Positions 1 to 5,561 of a DNA stretch of 8,432 bases are shown here, piece by piece; within the stretch, counting starts at the first letter, position 1, and each line of letters starts with the position of its first letter. The notes below the pieces were generated by a model that saw only the letters and a list, made by a program, of their open reading frames with translations, did no database searches and was not told where the DNA came from. The DNA comes from Chloroflexota bacterium. Its GTDB lineage: Bacteria; Chloroflexota; Limnocylindria; Limnocylindrales; CSP1-4. Both the position numbers and the translations under genes were made by a program. Where the stretch lies: contig JAJYGK010000067.1 in assembly GCA_021790715.1 (NCBI GenBank), positions 1 to 8,432 on the forward strand. Reading direction: 5' to 3'.

Positions 1-2
1 GT

Positions 3-76
3 CCCGGCGACCCGGCGACCCTCTCGCGACGACCATCCCGGCGACCCGGCGACCCGACGACCCGGCGACGCGGCGA
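3..76. repeat. 8-bp tandem repeat block (CCCGGCGA)
   Basis: CCCGGCGA occurs at 3-10, 11-18, 37-44, 45-52 and 61-68. Near copies lie at 53-60 (CCCGACGA) and 69-76 (CGCGGCGA). An unrelated 18-base insert (19-36) interrupts the block. The array may continue beyond the left edge. The unit is not a multiple of three, which argues against a coding tandem repeat. Confidence 0.75.
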
Positions 77-149
77 CCCCGTCGCGACCGCCTGACGGCC
101 GTGTGCGCTCCGGGATCCCGCACCGGGTGGCCACGCGTGCACCACGTTG

Positions 150-215
150 CTGCAGATCGACTCCCTGCCGCACGTTCTGCACGATCCATGCCCGGGTTTC
201 CTGCAGATCGACTCC
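150..215. repeat. 15-bp direct repeat pair
   Basis: CTGCAGATCGACTCC is found exactly at 150-164 and again at 201-215, 51 bases apart. A looser relative (CTGCACGATCC) lies between them near 177-187, so this may be a decayed array with a unit of about 25 bases. It is more AT-rich than its surroundings. Function unknown; it could be a dispersed intergenic repeat or paired protein-binding sites. Confidence 0.65.
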
Positions 216-424
216 AGACGGAACGCTATGTCCCGATGTCGCCCGCCGCGGCCAGCCGCCGGCCACCACCGGCGCCCTCTCGGCTCGCAGGACCCGCGAA
301 ACGTGCGGCGCCGGAGGTTCCCGATCGCCTGAGTCGCCTCGGCCGACCCGGCGAGCCCCCGCATGACGGCGCCGAGCCGACATACGGGTCCCCACGAGAT
401 CAATCTGCACGAAAGGGTGGGCCG

Positions 425-515
425 GAACGGACGAACCCGAACGGACGAGCGGGAACGGACGAGCGGGAACGGACGAACCGGAACGGACGAACCGAAAGGC
501 CGAACGGACGAACCG
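425..515. repeat. 14-bp tandem repeat array (GAACGGACGARCSG)
   Basis: Five copies follow each other with an exact 14-base period, starting at 425, 439, 453, 467 and 481. A 7-base insert (495-501) follows, then a sixth copy at 502-515. Degenerate relatives continue to about 556 (near 516, 530 and 543). The core GAACGGACGA is invariant in the six good copies; variation falls in the last four bases. A 14-base period breaks any reading frame, so this is a noncoding minisatellite. It lies about 120 bases beyond the stop of the minus-strand acyl-CoA dehydrogenase gene. Confidence 0.9.
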
Positions 516-632
516 GAAAGGGTGGACGGGAAGGACGAGCCGGAAAGAGGGAACGGGCGGGATCGGCCTCGAACCGATCAGCCACGGCTTCAACCGCGAC
601 TGCGGCTGCGGCCCCACCCTGGCTCCGAGCCG

Positions 633-1805
633 TCACTCGGGCAGCCCGAGACCCCGCAACAGCTGTTCGGCGACGATCAGCCGGTGAACCTGGTTGGTCC
701 CCTCGTAGATCTGCGCGCCCTTCGCGTCGCGCAGGTATCGCTCCACCGGGTTCTCGCGGCTGTAGCCGGCAGCCCCGAACAACTGCACCGCGTCGCTCGC
801 CACGCTCATCGCGGCGTCGGAGGCCGTCCACTTCGCCAGCGACGACGCCTCGGCGATCGGCTGCCCCCGGTCCTTCGCCTCGGCGGCTGCCCTCGTCAGG
901 GCCCGCGCCGTCGCGACCCGCTGCGCCATCTCCGCGAGCATGAAACGGATCCCCTGCTGGTCGGTCAGCGGCCCGCCGAACGCCTGCCGATCCGAGACGT
1001 ACCGGGCCGCCGCCTCGAGCGCCGCGCGGGCGATTCCCGTGCAGGCGGCGGCGATCGAGATGCGGCCCTCCCCGAGCGACGACAGGGCGATCCGGTACCC
1101 CTCCCCCTCCGCGCCCAGCCGATTGGCGACCGGCACCTCGGCGCCGCGGAACACGAGCTCCGAGGCGGGATTCGCCCGGATCCCGAGCTTGCGCTCCTTG
1201 CGACCGAACTCGAAGCCCGGCGTGCCCTTCTCGACGAGGAACGCCGCGATCGCGGACGGCCCGGCTTCGGGGTCGAGTGTCGCGAAGACCAGGTAACGCT
1301 CGGCCTCGGGCGCGTTGCTGATCCAGATCTTGGTGCCGTCGAGCCGGTACGCCGCCGGGGCATCCGCCGGCCCGATCCGGGTCGCGCGCAGCCGGATCGC
1401 CGCCGCGTCGGATCCCGCCCCCGGCTCCGTCAGCGCGAACGCGCCCATCCGCTCGCCTCGCAGCATCGGTACGAGCCAGCGCTCGTGCTGCTCCGGCGTG
1501 CCCCACCGGACGACCGGCGACTGCGAGAGAACGTGGACGCTGAGCGAGACGGCCACCGCCATGTCGGCCGCGCCGATCTCCTCCATGACGAGCGTCCATG
1601 CCCGGTAACTCAGCCCGCCGCCACCGACCGACTCGGGAAACGGTGCGCCTGTCAGCCCGAGCGCAGCGAGGCCCTGAAAGAGCGAGCGATCGTAGTGCTC
1701 GGCCTCGTCCCGGTCCGCCGCGCCGGGCGCCAGCTCGCGCTCCGCGAAGTCGCGGACCGTGTCGCGGATCAGCCGTTCCTCGTCGCTGAGGGCTTCCTCG
1801 AACAT
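633..1805 (-). CDS. Acyl-CoA dehydrogenase (FAD-dependent)
   Basis: This 390-residue protein should oxidise an acyl-CoA to the trans-2-enoyl-CoA, passing electrons through FAD to electron-transferring flavoprotein in the cytosol. The length is typical of the short-chain/branched-chain family. Seen in sequence: an N-terminal helical domain, the family signature around residues 123-133 (FALTEPGAGSD), a middle beta domain, and the C-terminal signature at 341-362 starting QLFGAAGYSREN. Glu368 in IYEGT is the expected catalytic base. A GTG lies 18 bases upstream at 1823, but the ATG at 1805 has AGGAGG five bases before it, so I chose the ATG. The gene is last in the minus-strand series, 236 bases after the hydroxyacyl-CoA dehydrogenase, which would act two steps later in beta-oxidation. 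The chain-length or branched substrate cannot be read from the sequence. Isovaleryl- or glutaryl-type activity is possible, butyryl-type perhaps likeliest. Confidence 0.95.
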   Translation of the reverse strand: MFEEALSDEERLIRDTVRDFAERELAPGAADRDEAEHYDRSLFQGLAALGLTGAPFPESVGGGGLSYRAWTLVMEEIGAADMAVAVSLSVHVLSQSPVVRWGTPEQHERWLVPMLRGERMGAFALTEPGAGSDAAAIRLRATRIGPADAPAAYRLDGTKIWISNAPEAERYLVFATLDPEAGPSAIAAFLVEKGTPGFEFGRKERKLGIRANPASELVFRGAEVPVANRLGAEGEGYRIALSSLGEGRISIAAACTGIARAALEAAARYVSDRQAFGGPLTDQQGIRFMLAEMAQRVATARALTRAAAEAKDRGQPIAEASSLAKWTASDAAMSVASDAVQLFGAAGYSRENPVERYLRDAKGAQIYEGTNQVHRLIVAEQLLRGLGLPE

Positions 1806-1810
1806 CGCGC

Positions 1811-1816
1811 CCTCCT
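1811..1816 (-). promoter_or_regulatory. Shine-Dalgarno site deciding the acyl-CoA dehydrogenase start
   Basis: On the minus strand AGGAGG precedes ATG (1805) with five bases between. It lies inside the frame that opens at the alternative GTG at 1823, so it argues for the shorter protein. Confidence 0.8.
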
Positions 1817-1886
1817 GCCCCACCGCCGGATCGGGCTCCGTCGCGCCGGTGGCGCGATCGAGACAACGTGCAGCTTACGGCCGCGC

Positions 1887-2005
1887 GCGGCCCGACCCTG
1901 CCGGGATCGCCCGCTGCCCCGTCACGATCGCCCGCGGCGCGACCCTGCCGGGATCGCCCGCTGCCCCGTCACGATCGCCCGCGGCCCGACCCTACCGGGA
2001 TCGCC
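1887..2005. repeat. 47-bp tandem repeat (about 2.5 copies)
   Basis: Copies begin at 1894, 1941 and 1988, each opening GACCCTRCCGGGATCGCC. The first two are complete and differ at one base in 47; the third diverges after 2005. A 7-base partial copy (1887-1893) precedes the first. Each unit holds the word GATCGCCCGC twice, suggesting an older half-unit duplication. The array fills most of the 236-base gap between the hydroxyacyl-CoA dehydrogenase stop (2042) and the acyl-CoA dehydrogenase start (1805), so it lies in the upstream region of the latter. The period of 47 rules out an in-frame coding repeat. Confidence 0.9.
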
Positions 2006-2041
2006 GGTGGCTCGGCTCCGTCTGCGTCCGGCCCGGGACGC

Positions 2042-2917
2042 CTACGCCTTGGCCTCTCGCGGATAGACGTAGAAGCCATGGCCCGACTTCTGTCCCAGGT
2101 AGCCGGCGTCGACGAGCTGCCGGAGCACGGGCGGCGGGGCGAACTGCGGCTGCTGGAACCCGTCGTGGAGCACCTCCATCACGTGGAGGCAGACGTCGAG
2201 CCCGATGAAGTCGGCCAGCTCGAGCGGACCCATGGGGTGGTTGAGGCCGAGCCGCACGCCGGCGTCGATGTCCTCCGGCGTGCCCAGCCCTTCCTCGTAG
2301 GCGCGCATCGCCTCGACGAGGTAGGGCATGAGGACCCGGTTCACGATGAACCCCGGACGATCCTTGCTGACGATGACCTGCTTGCCGAGCCGCCCGGCCA
2401 GTTCCCGGATGGACTGCTCGGACTCGTCCGAGGTCTCCGCCCCGCGGACGAGCTCGATGAGCGGCATGACCGGCACGGGGCTGAAGAAGTGCATCCCGAT
2501 GAAGCGCCGCCGCCGGGGTGACCGCACCGCCGAGGCGAGCCTCGTGATGCTGATCGAGCTCGTGTTGGAGGCGAGGATCGTGTGTTCCGGCGCCCGCTGG
2601 TCGAGCTCCGAGAAGAGCGATCGCTTGACGGCCTCGTCTTCGAAGACGGCCTCGACGGCCAGGTCCGCCTGGGCTGCCGCCGCGCCGAGGGCGTCGGCGA
2701 TGCGGATGTGCCGGAGCGCGGCTCGCCGCTCCTCGTCGCTCATGCGACCCTTCGAGACCGCGCGCTCGAGGTTGCCGGAGATCCGGCCGAGACCGGCCTC
2801 CGCGCGTGAGCGATCGGGCTCGTACAGGAACACGTCGTGACCGGAGACCGCGCACACCTGGGCGATGCCGTGTCCCATCAGCCCTGCGCCGCAGACGAGG
2901 ACCGTGTTGATGCTCAT
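2042..2917 (-). CDS. 3-hydroxyacyl-CoA dehydrogenase (3-hydroxybutyryl-CoA type)
   Basis: This single-function enzyme of 291 residues interconverts (S)-3-hydroxyacyl-CoA and 3-oxoacyl-CoA with NAD(P). The length is normal for the Hbd/PaaH/FadB2 group, without the hydratase half of FadB. Seen: an N-terminal Rossmann fold with GAGLMGHG (residues 10-17), Ser120 in SNTSS, His143 in MHFFSP, Glu155 twelve residues later and Asn193 in PGFIVNR. These match the catalytic Ser, His, Glu and Asn of the family, and the spacing of His-Glu (12) and His-Asn (50) agrees with the human enzyme. The C-terminal half is the dimerising helical domain, ending in GYLGQKSGHGFY. The ATG at 2917 directly precedes the nucleotide-binding strand. 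No Shine-Dalgarno is seen, but a -10-like hexamer lies 8 bases upstream. The frame stays open far upstream, but only as antisense or out-of-frame sequence of meaB. The same-strand acyl-CoA dehydrogenase suggests a beta-oxidation role. Confidence 0.95.
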   Translation of the reverse strand: MSINTVLVCGAGLMGHGIAQVCAVSGHDVFLYEPDRSRAEAGLGRISGNLERAVSKGRMSDEERRAALRHIRIADALGAAAAQADLAVEAVFEDEAVKRSLFSELDQRAPEHTILASNTSSISITRLASAVRSPRRRRFIGMHFFSPVPVMPLIELVRGAETSDESEQSIRELAGRLGKQVIVSKDRPGFIVNRVLMPYLVEAMRAYEEGLGTPEDIDAGVRLGLNHPMGPLELADFIGLDVCLHVMEVLHDGFQQPQFAPPPVLRQLVDAGYLGQKSGHGFYVYPREAKA

Positions 2918-2925
2918 GGAGCCGA

Positions 2926-2931
2926 AGGGTA
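2926..2931 (-). promoter_or_regulatory. Candidate -10 element for the hydroxyacyl-CoA dehydrogenase
   Basis: TACCCT on the minus strand fits TANNNT and ends eight bases before the ATG at 2917. A start site at the usual distance would fall on or just before the ATG, giving a leaderless or nearly leaderless transcript. No -35 match is seen. This is the weakest of the four similar sites, because the spacing is longest and the hexamer least AT-rich. Confidence 0.4.
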
Positions 2932-2944
2932 CTGCACGCACCGG

Positions 2945-2966
2945 GCCGCGGAGGGGGTTCCGCGGC
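2945..2966 (-). other. Perfect inverted repeat between meaB and the hydroxyacyl-CoA dehydrogenase
   Basis: Arms of eight bases (GCCGCGGA at 2945-2952 and TCCGCGGC at 2959-2966) flank a six-base loop. It lies 40 bases beyond the meaB stop (3007) and just upstream of the -10-like box of the next gene, around its -35 position. It could be a terminator stem for the mutase-meaB transcript, though no T-tract follows, or an operator for the downstream gene. Confidence 0.45.
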
Positions 2967-3006
2967 ACCGCGCGACGTGTCGGTGCGGGGCTCTGCCGGG
3001 GCCGGC

Positions 3007-4110
3007 TCAGCCGCCGGACGGCGATCCCTCGACGAGCGCCATCACGCGGTCTGCCCCGGCGTACGGGTCCAGCTCGTGCTCGGCCACCGCCCGGATGACG
3101 GCGTCGATCTCGTCGCGGCGGTGGGCGTCGCGAAGCCGGGCACGCAGTCGCTCGGCGAGCACGGCATCGAGCTGGGCCGCGGCACGGGCGAGGCGCGCCG
3201 GCCGGACCGCCGAGGCATCGCGACCGGCCGCCCGGCGGTCGAGCGCGTCGAGGAGGTCGCGGATCCCGTCGCCGGTCGGCGCCGTCACCAGCACGACCTG
3301 GGGGCGCTTCGGCCGCCGCCGACCGTGCGCCTCGGCGCGGCGGATCGCCTCCGCCTCGTCGGCTGCGCCGACGGTCAGCATGGCCCGCAGCTGGGCCGCC
3401 GTCCGCCCCGCGCCGGGGCGGTCGCCCTTCGTCACGACGACGATGTCGGCCACCTCGAGGAGCCCCGCCTTGATCGCCTGCACCTCGTCTCCCATCTCCG
3501 GCGCCTCGACCACCAGGGTCGTGTCGGCGATGGACGCGATCTCGACCTCGCTCTGGCCGGCTCCCACCGTCTCGAGGAAGACGATCGGGAAGCCCGCGGC
3601 GTCCAGGGCCGCGGCGGCGTCGACCGACGCTGCGGCGAGCCCGCCGGCGTGTCCGCGCGACGCCATCGACCGGATGAAGACGTCCCGGTCTCCGGCATGC
3701 TCCTGCATGCGGATGCGATCGCCGAGGAGGGCGCCGCCGGTGATCGGGCTCGACGGATCGATCGCCAGGACGGCCGCCGGTCTCCCGGACGCGCGGACGG
3801 CCCGGGCAAGCGCGGCCACGAGCGTGCTCTTGCCAGCGCCGGGCGCTCCGGTGACGCCCACGAGGTGCGCGCCCCCGCTCAGCGGGTAGAGGACGCGCAG
3901 GGCCGCCTCGGCCACGGCCGTCCTGTCCTCGATCTCGGTCAGGAGGCGCGCGAGCATCCGCCTGTCGCCGGCGCGCACGCGCTCGGCCAGGTGCGCACCG
4001 CGCGGGGAGGTGCGGGCGGCGGGCGGATCGCCCCCACCCGGGTCGTCGCCGCGCCCGGACCGGAGCTCGCCGGGGTCGCCGGAATTCGCCCCGGCGTTCC
4101 CGTCGGTCAC
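3007..4110 (-). CDS. meaB: Methylmalonyl-CoA mutase-associated GTPase MeaB
   Basis: A G3E-family GTPase (MeaB/ArgK/MMAA) that gates B12 cofactor loading and protects adenosylcobalamin mutases from inactivation in the cytosol. Seen: Walker A GAPGAGKS (residues 88-95), the family block AIDPSSPITGGALLGDR (116-132), a G3-region ETVGAGQSE (180-188), a G4 motif at 227-230 and TAPTGDG (277-282) near the G5 position; the last 80 residues are helical, as in the dimerisation arm. The protein has 367 residues, somewhat longer than usual, because of a Gly/Asp/Pro-rich N-terminal tail of about 38 residues. The start is GTG at 4110, whose GTGA overlaps the stop of the B12-subunit gene by four bases, the pattern of translational coupling. 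The frame extends upstream to 4290 but there it is only out-of-frame B12-subunit sequence. Oddity: G4 reads TKGD where NKxD is expected. Adjacency to the mutase subunit supports the assignment strongly. Confidence 0.95.
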   Translation of the reverse strand: MTDGNAGANSGDPGELRSGRGDDPGGGDPPAARTSPRGAHLAERVRAGDRRMLARLLTEIEDRTAVAEAALRVLYPLSGGAHLVGVTGAPGAGKSTLVAALARAVRASGRPAAVLAIDPSSPITGGALLGDRIRMQEHAGDRDVFIRSMASRGHAGGLAAASVDAAAALDAAGFPIVFLETVGAGQSEVEIASIADTTLVVEAPEMGDEVQAIKAGLLEVADIVVVTKGDRPGAGRTAAQLRAMLTVGAADEAEAIRRAEAHGRRRPKRPQVVLVTAPTGDGIRDLLDALDRRAAGRDASAVRPARLARAAAQLDAVLAERLRARLRDAHRRDEIDAVIRAVAEHELDPYAGADRVMALVEGSPSGG

Positions 4111-4517
4111 GCCGTCTCGCGCGGCCGCACGCTCGATCGGAGGTACTCTGCAACCTCCCCGATCGTCGTCCCCGGGCCGAACACCCGGTCCACGCCCGCC
4201 TCGTGGAGCGCGGCAACGTCGTCGTCCGGGATGATCCCGCCGACCGTCACGAGCACGTCCCCGAGCCCCTCGTCCCGCAGGGCCCGGCACACGCGCGGGA
4301 CGAGCGTCATGTGCGCGCCCGACAGGATCGACAGGCCGACGACGTCGACGTCCTCCTGCAGCGCCGCCGATGCGATCATCTCGGGCGTCTGCCGGAGGCC
4401 CGTGTAGACCACCTCGAACCCTTCGTCGCGCAGGCCCCGCGCGAGCACCTTCGCGCCCCGGTCGTGGCCGTCGAGGCCCGGCTTCGCGATGAGCACCCTG
4501 ATCCGCCGATCCGTCAT
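4107..4517 (-). CDS. B12-binding subunit of a methylmalonyl-CoA mutase-type enzyme
   Basis: A stand-alone cobalamin-binding domain of 136 residues, equivalent to the C-terminal domain of methylmalonyl-CoA mutase. It would hold adenosylcobalamin for carbon-skeleton rearrangement when paired with a separate catalytic subunit. Seen: the base-off/His-on motif D16-G-H18-D-R-G21, with His18 the lower cobalt ligand, the SxL motif at 63-65 and the GG at 93-94 that surround the nucleotide tail, all in a Rossmann-like alternation of strands and helices. I chose ATG 4517 over ATG 4529, because the latter lies inside a -10-like hexamer (TATGAT) and adds only four residues. The stop overlaps the meaB start. 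The catalytic (barrel) subunit is not in the window, so this is the split, heteromeric form. Methylmalonyl-CoA is the likeliest substrate, but isobutyryl-CoA, 2-hydroxyisobutyryl-CoA or other mutase small subunits look alike. Confidence 0.93.
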   Translation of the reverse strand: MTDRRIRVLIAKPGLDGHDRGAKVLARGLRDEGFEVVYTGLRQTPEMIASAALQEDVDVVGLSILSGAHMTLVPRVCRALRDEGLGDVLVTVGGIIPDDDVAALHEAGVDRVFGPGTTIGEVAEYLRSSVRPRETA

Positions 4518-4524
4518 CGCGGCG

Positions 4525-4530
4525 ATCATA
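4525..4530 (-). promoter_or_regulatory. Candidate -10 element for the mutase subunit-meaB operon
   Basis: TATGAT, one base from the sigma-70 consensus TATAAT, lies on the minus strand seven bases before ATG 4517. Such AT-rich words are rare here. Transcription starting at the normal distance would begin at or next to that ATG, implying leaderless translation. The upstream ATG at 4529 is part of the hexamer itself and would not be transcribed. No -35 box is recognisable. Confidence 0.6.
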
Positions 4531-4555
4531 CCGTCGCGACCCGGCCCCGGTGCGC

Positions 4556-4570
4556 CCGCGATCGTCGCGG
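4556..4570 (-). terminator. Short hairpin after folE
   Basis: Six-base arms (CCGCGA/TCGCGG) with a TCG loop lie about 18 bases beyond the folE stop and before the -10-like box of the mutase-subunit gene. There is no T-tract and the stem is short, so a role in ending the folE transcript is only a suggestion. Confidence 0.25.
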
Positions 4571-4587
4571 CCGCTGCCGGGCTCGTG

Positions 4588-5319
4588 TCACTCGCCGGGC
4601 GGACGCCGATCGAGGTGGGAGAAGAACTCGGCGCGGGTGCGGTCGCGCGCCCGGAAGCTGCCCAGCACGGCGCTCGTCGTCATGACGGTCCCGCTCTTCT
4701 TCACCCCGCGCATGACCGCGCAGAGGTGCGTCGCCTCGAGCACCACGCCGACTCCCATCGGCTCGAGCGTCTGCATCAGCAGGTCCGCGATCTGCTGCGT
4801 CATGCGTTCCTGCACCTGCAGCCGGCGCGCGTACATCTCGACGATCCGGGGGATCTTCGAGAGCCCGATCACGCGCCCCTTCGGGATGTACGCCACGGCC
4901 GCTGTGCCGAAGAACGGCAGGAGATGATGTTCGCAGAGGCTGTAGAAGGGGATGTCCTTGACGACGACCATCTCGCTGTAGTCGACGTCGAAGATGGCCC
5001 CGTTGATGAGGCGCTTCGGATCGACGTGGTAGCCGGCCGTCAGCTCGGCGTACATGCGGTGGACGCGACCCGGCGTCCCGACGAGGCCCTGCCGGTCCGG
5101 GTCCTCCCCGATCTCGACCAGGATGTCGCGGACGGCCTGCTCGATCGCCGCGGCCGACCCGGCGACCGCCGTGCTCCGGCCGTCCGGGCCCGCCTGGCGA
5201 CCCTCGATGATCTCGGCGGGGGTTGGTGCCGGCAGGATGCTTTCGGGTCCCTCCTCGCCGATCTCGGTCTCGATCTCGGTGACGAGGGCTCGCACGTGCT
5301 CCGGGAGCCGCTCGACCAT
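4588..5319 (-). CDS. folE: GTP cyclohydrolase I (FolE, zinc type IA)
   Basis: Converts GTP to 7,8-dihydroneopterin triphosphate, the first step of folate (and pterin) synthesis, as a cytosolic toroidal decamer. The protein has 243 residues. Seen: GEDPDRQGLVGTPGRV (71-86) opening the core, then SLCEHHLLPF, with Cys129, His131 and His132, IPKGRVIGLSK, QERMTQQIA, and Cys200 in THLCAVMRGVKK. The Cys129-His132 and Cys129-Cys200 spacings (3 and 71) equal those of the E. coli zinc ligands Cys110, His113 and Cys181, so this is the zinc-dependent form and not the FolE2 type. The first 58 or so residues are an acidic, Pro/Ala-rich extension that lacks the conserved core. ATG 5319 follows the tat-family stop by one base (TGA-G-ATG), indicating translational coupling, which supports the long form; no better internal start is seen. 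Confidence 0.97.
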   Translation of the reverse strand: MVERLPEHVRALVTEIETEIGEEGPESILPAPTPAEIIEGRQAGPDGRSTAVAGSAAAIEQAVRDILVEIGEDPDRQGLVGTPGRVHRMYAELTAGYHVDPKRLINGAIFDVDYSEMVVVKDIPFYSLCEHHLLPFFGTAAVAYIPKGRVIGLSKIPRIVEMYARRLQVQERMTQQIADLLMQTLEPMGVGVVLEATHLCAVMRGVKKSGTVMTTSAVLGSFRARDRTRAEFFSHLDRRPPGE

Positions 5320-5320
5320 C

Positions 5321-5500
5321 TCAGGATCGATCGGCGGAACGGGAAGCGGCGGGCGGCTCCTGCTCGTCCTCGCCGCGGACCTGCCGGCGTGCGGCGCGGA
5401 TTCCCTCGCCGAACATGCGGCCGAGCTGCGGCAGCGTCTTCGGGCCGCGCCAGACGAGCGCCACGATCAGCAGCAGGATGAGCAGCAGCGTGAGGTCCAC
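5321..5500 (-). CDS. tatA: TatA/TatB-family Sec-independent translocase subunit
   Basis: A 59-residue protein with the plan of the TatA/B/E (MttA/Hcf106) family: a short N-terminal membrane helix (about residues 3-17, nearly all Leu/Ile/Val), a Gly-Pro hinge (R18-G-P20-K), an amphipathic helix with TLPQLGRMFGEGIRAARR (22-39), then a charged polar tail. The family forms the pore of the twin-arginine pathway exporting folded proteins through the inner membrane. The gene starts with GTG at 5500; an in-frame TAG only four codons upstream rules out a longer form. It is short for TatA, which usually has 60-90 residues, and TatA cannot be separated from TatB by this sequence alone. A -10-like TAGCAT ends six bases before the GTG, suggesting leaderless transcription. 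The stop is one base from the folE start, so the two genes are probably co-translated. No tatC is nearby. Confidence 0.85.
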   Translation of the reverse strand: MDLTLLLILLLIVALVWRGPKTLPQLGRMFGEGIRAARRQVRGEDEQEPPAASRSADRS

Positions 5501-5506
5501 GGCGCA

Positions 5507-5512
5507 ATGCTA
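5507..5512 (-). promoter_or_regulatory. Candidate -10 element for tat-folE
   Basis: TAGCAT (TANNNT type) lies on the minus strand six bases before the GTG at 5500. Its TAG is also the in-frame stop that closes the frame upstream, so translation must begin after this hexamer. No Shine-Dalgarno precedes the GTG, which fits a leaderless transcript. The divergent amidohydrolase gene starts only 69 bases away. Confidence 0.55.
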
Positions 5513-5553
5513 CGCCCGGCACGGGAGAGGCCTTCCCGGGAGGTGCCGGCGCG

Positions 5554-5561
5554 GGAGGAGG
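5554..5561 (+). promoter_or_regulatory. Strong Shine-Dalgarno site of the amidohydrolase
   Basis: GGAGGAGG lies eight bases before ATG 5570 and fixes that start, although the frame remains open for some 500 bases upstream through sequence antisense to folE and tat. It contrasts with the neighbouring genes that have no such site. Confidence 0.85.

Larger units (their letters stand above)
1..632. other. Gene-poor, repeat-bearing intergenic region
   Basis: No convincing gene is visible in these 632 bases. Open frames exist on both strands because stop codons are rare at this GC content, but their translations are Arg/Pro/Ser-rich low complexity with no recognisable motif. The stretch holds an 8-bp repeat block at the left edge, a 15-bp direct repeat at 150-164 and 201-215, and a 14-bp tandem array from 425. 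One frame open from the left edge stops at 93-95 (TGA) and could be the tail of a gene outside the window, but its residues simply reflect the 8-bp repeat, so I do not call it. The right part lies immediately downstream of the acyl-CoA dehydrogenase stop codon. Confidence 0.6.

Noticed and set aside
425..556. CRISPR array
   Set aside because: The 14-base units abut directly with no unique spacers and no cas genes are present.
101..943. Plus-strand frame through the repeat region
   Set aside because: Encodes the 14-bp array as low-complexity Arg/Gly/Asn sequence and runs into antisense of the acyl-CoA dehydrogenase; no start signal and no domain.
1872..1877. TAAGCT on the minus strand as a -10 box for the acyl-CoA dehydrogenase
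   Set aside because: It fits TANNNT but lies about 67 bases from the start with no -35 partner; a single match at a free distance is too weak to report as a promoter.
1887..2005. Terminal repeats of an insertion sequence
   Set aside because: Copies are direct and adjacent, no transposase frame or inverted ends are seen.
363..2066. Long plus-strand open frame (567 codons) across the acyl-CoA dehydrogenase
   Set aside because: Antisense shadow of the minus-strand gene caused by rarity of stops at high GC; the translation is Arg-rich with no motif, while the opposite strand has full catalytic signatures.
2042..4216. 724-codon minus-strand frame ending in the hydroxyacyl-CoA dehydrogenase, read as a fusion protein
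   Set aside because: Only the last 291 codons are meaningful; the rest is meaB sequence in the wrong frame, and the Rossmann start follows ATG 2917 directly.
633..5500. One six-gene operon
   Set aside because: Gaps of 70, 124 and 236 bases, with -10-like boxes and hairpins in two of them, suggest at least three transcription units; only tat-folE and the mutase subunit-meaB pair are tightly linked.
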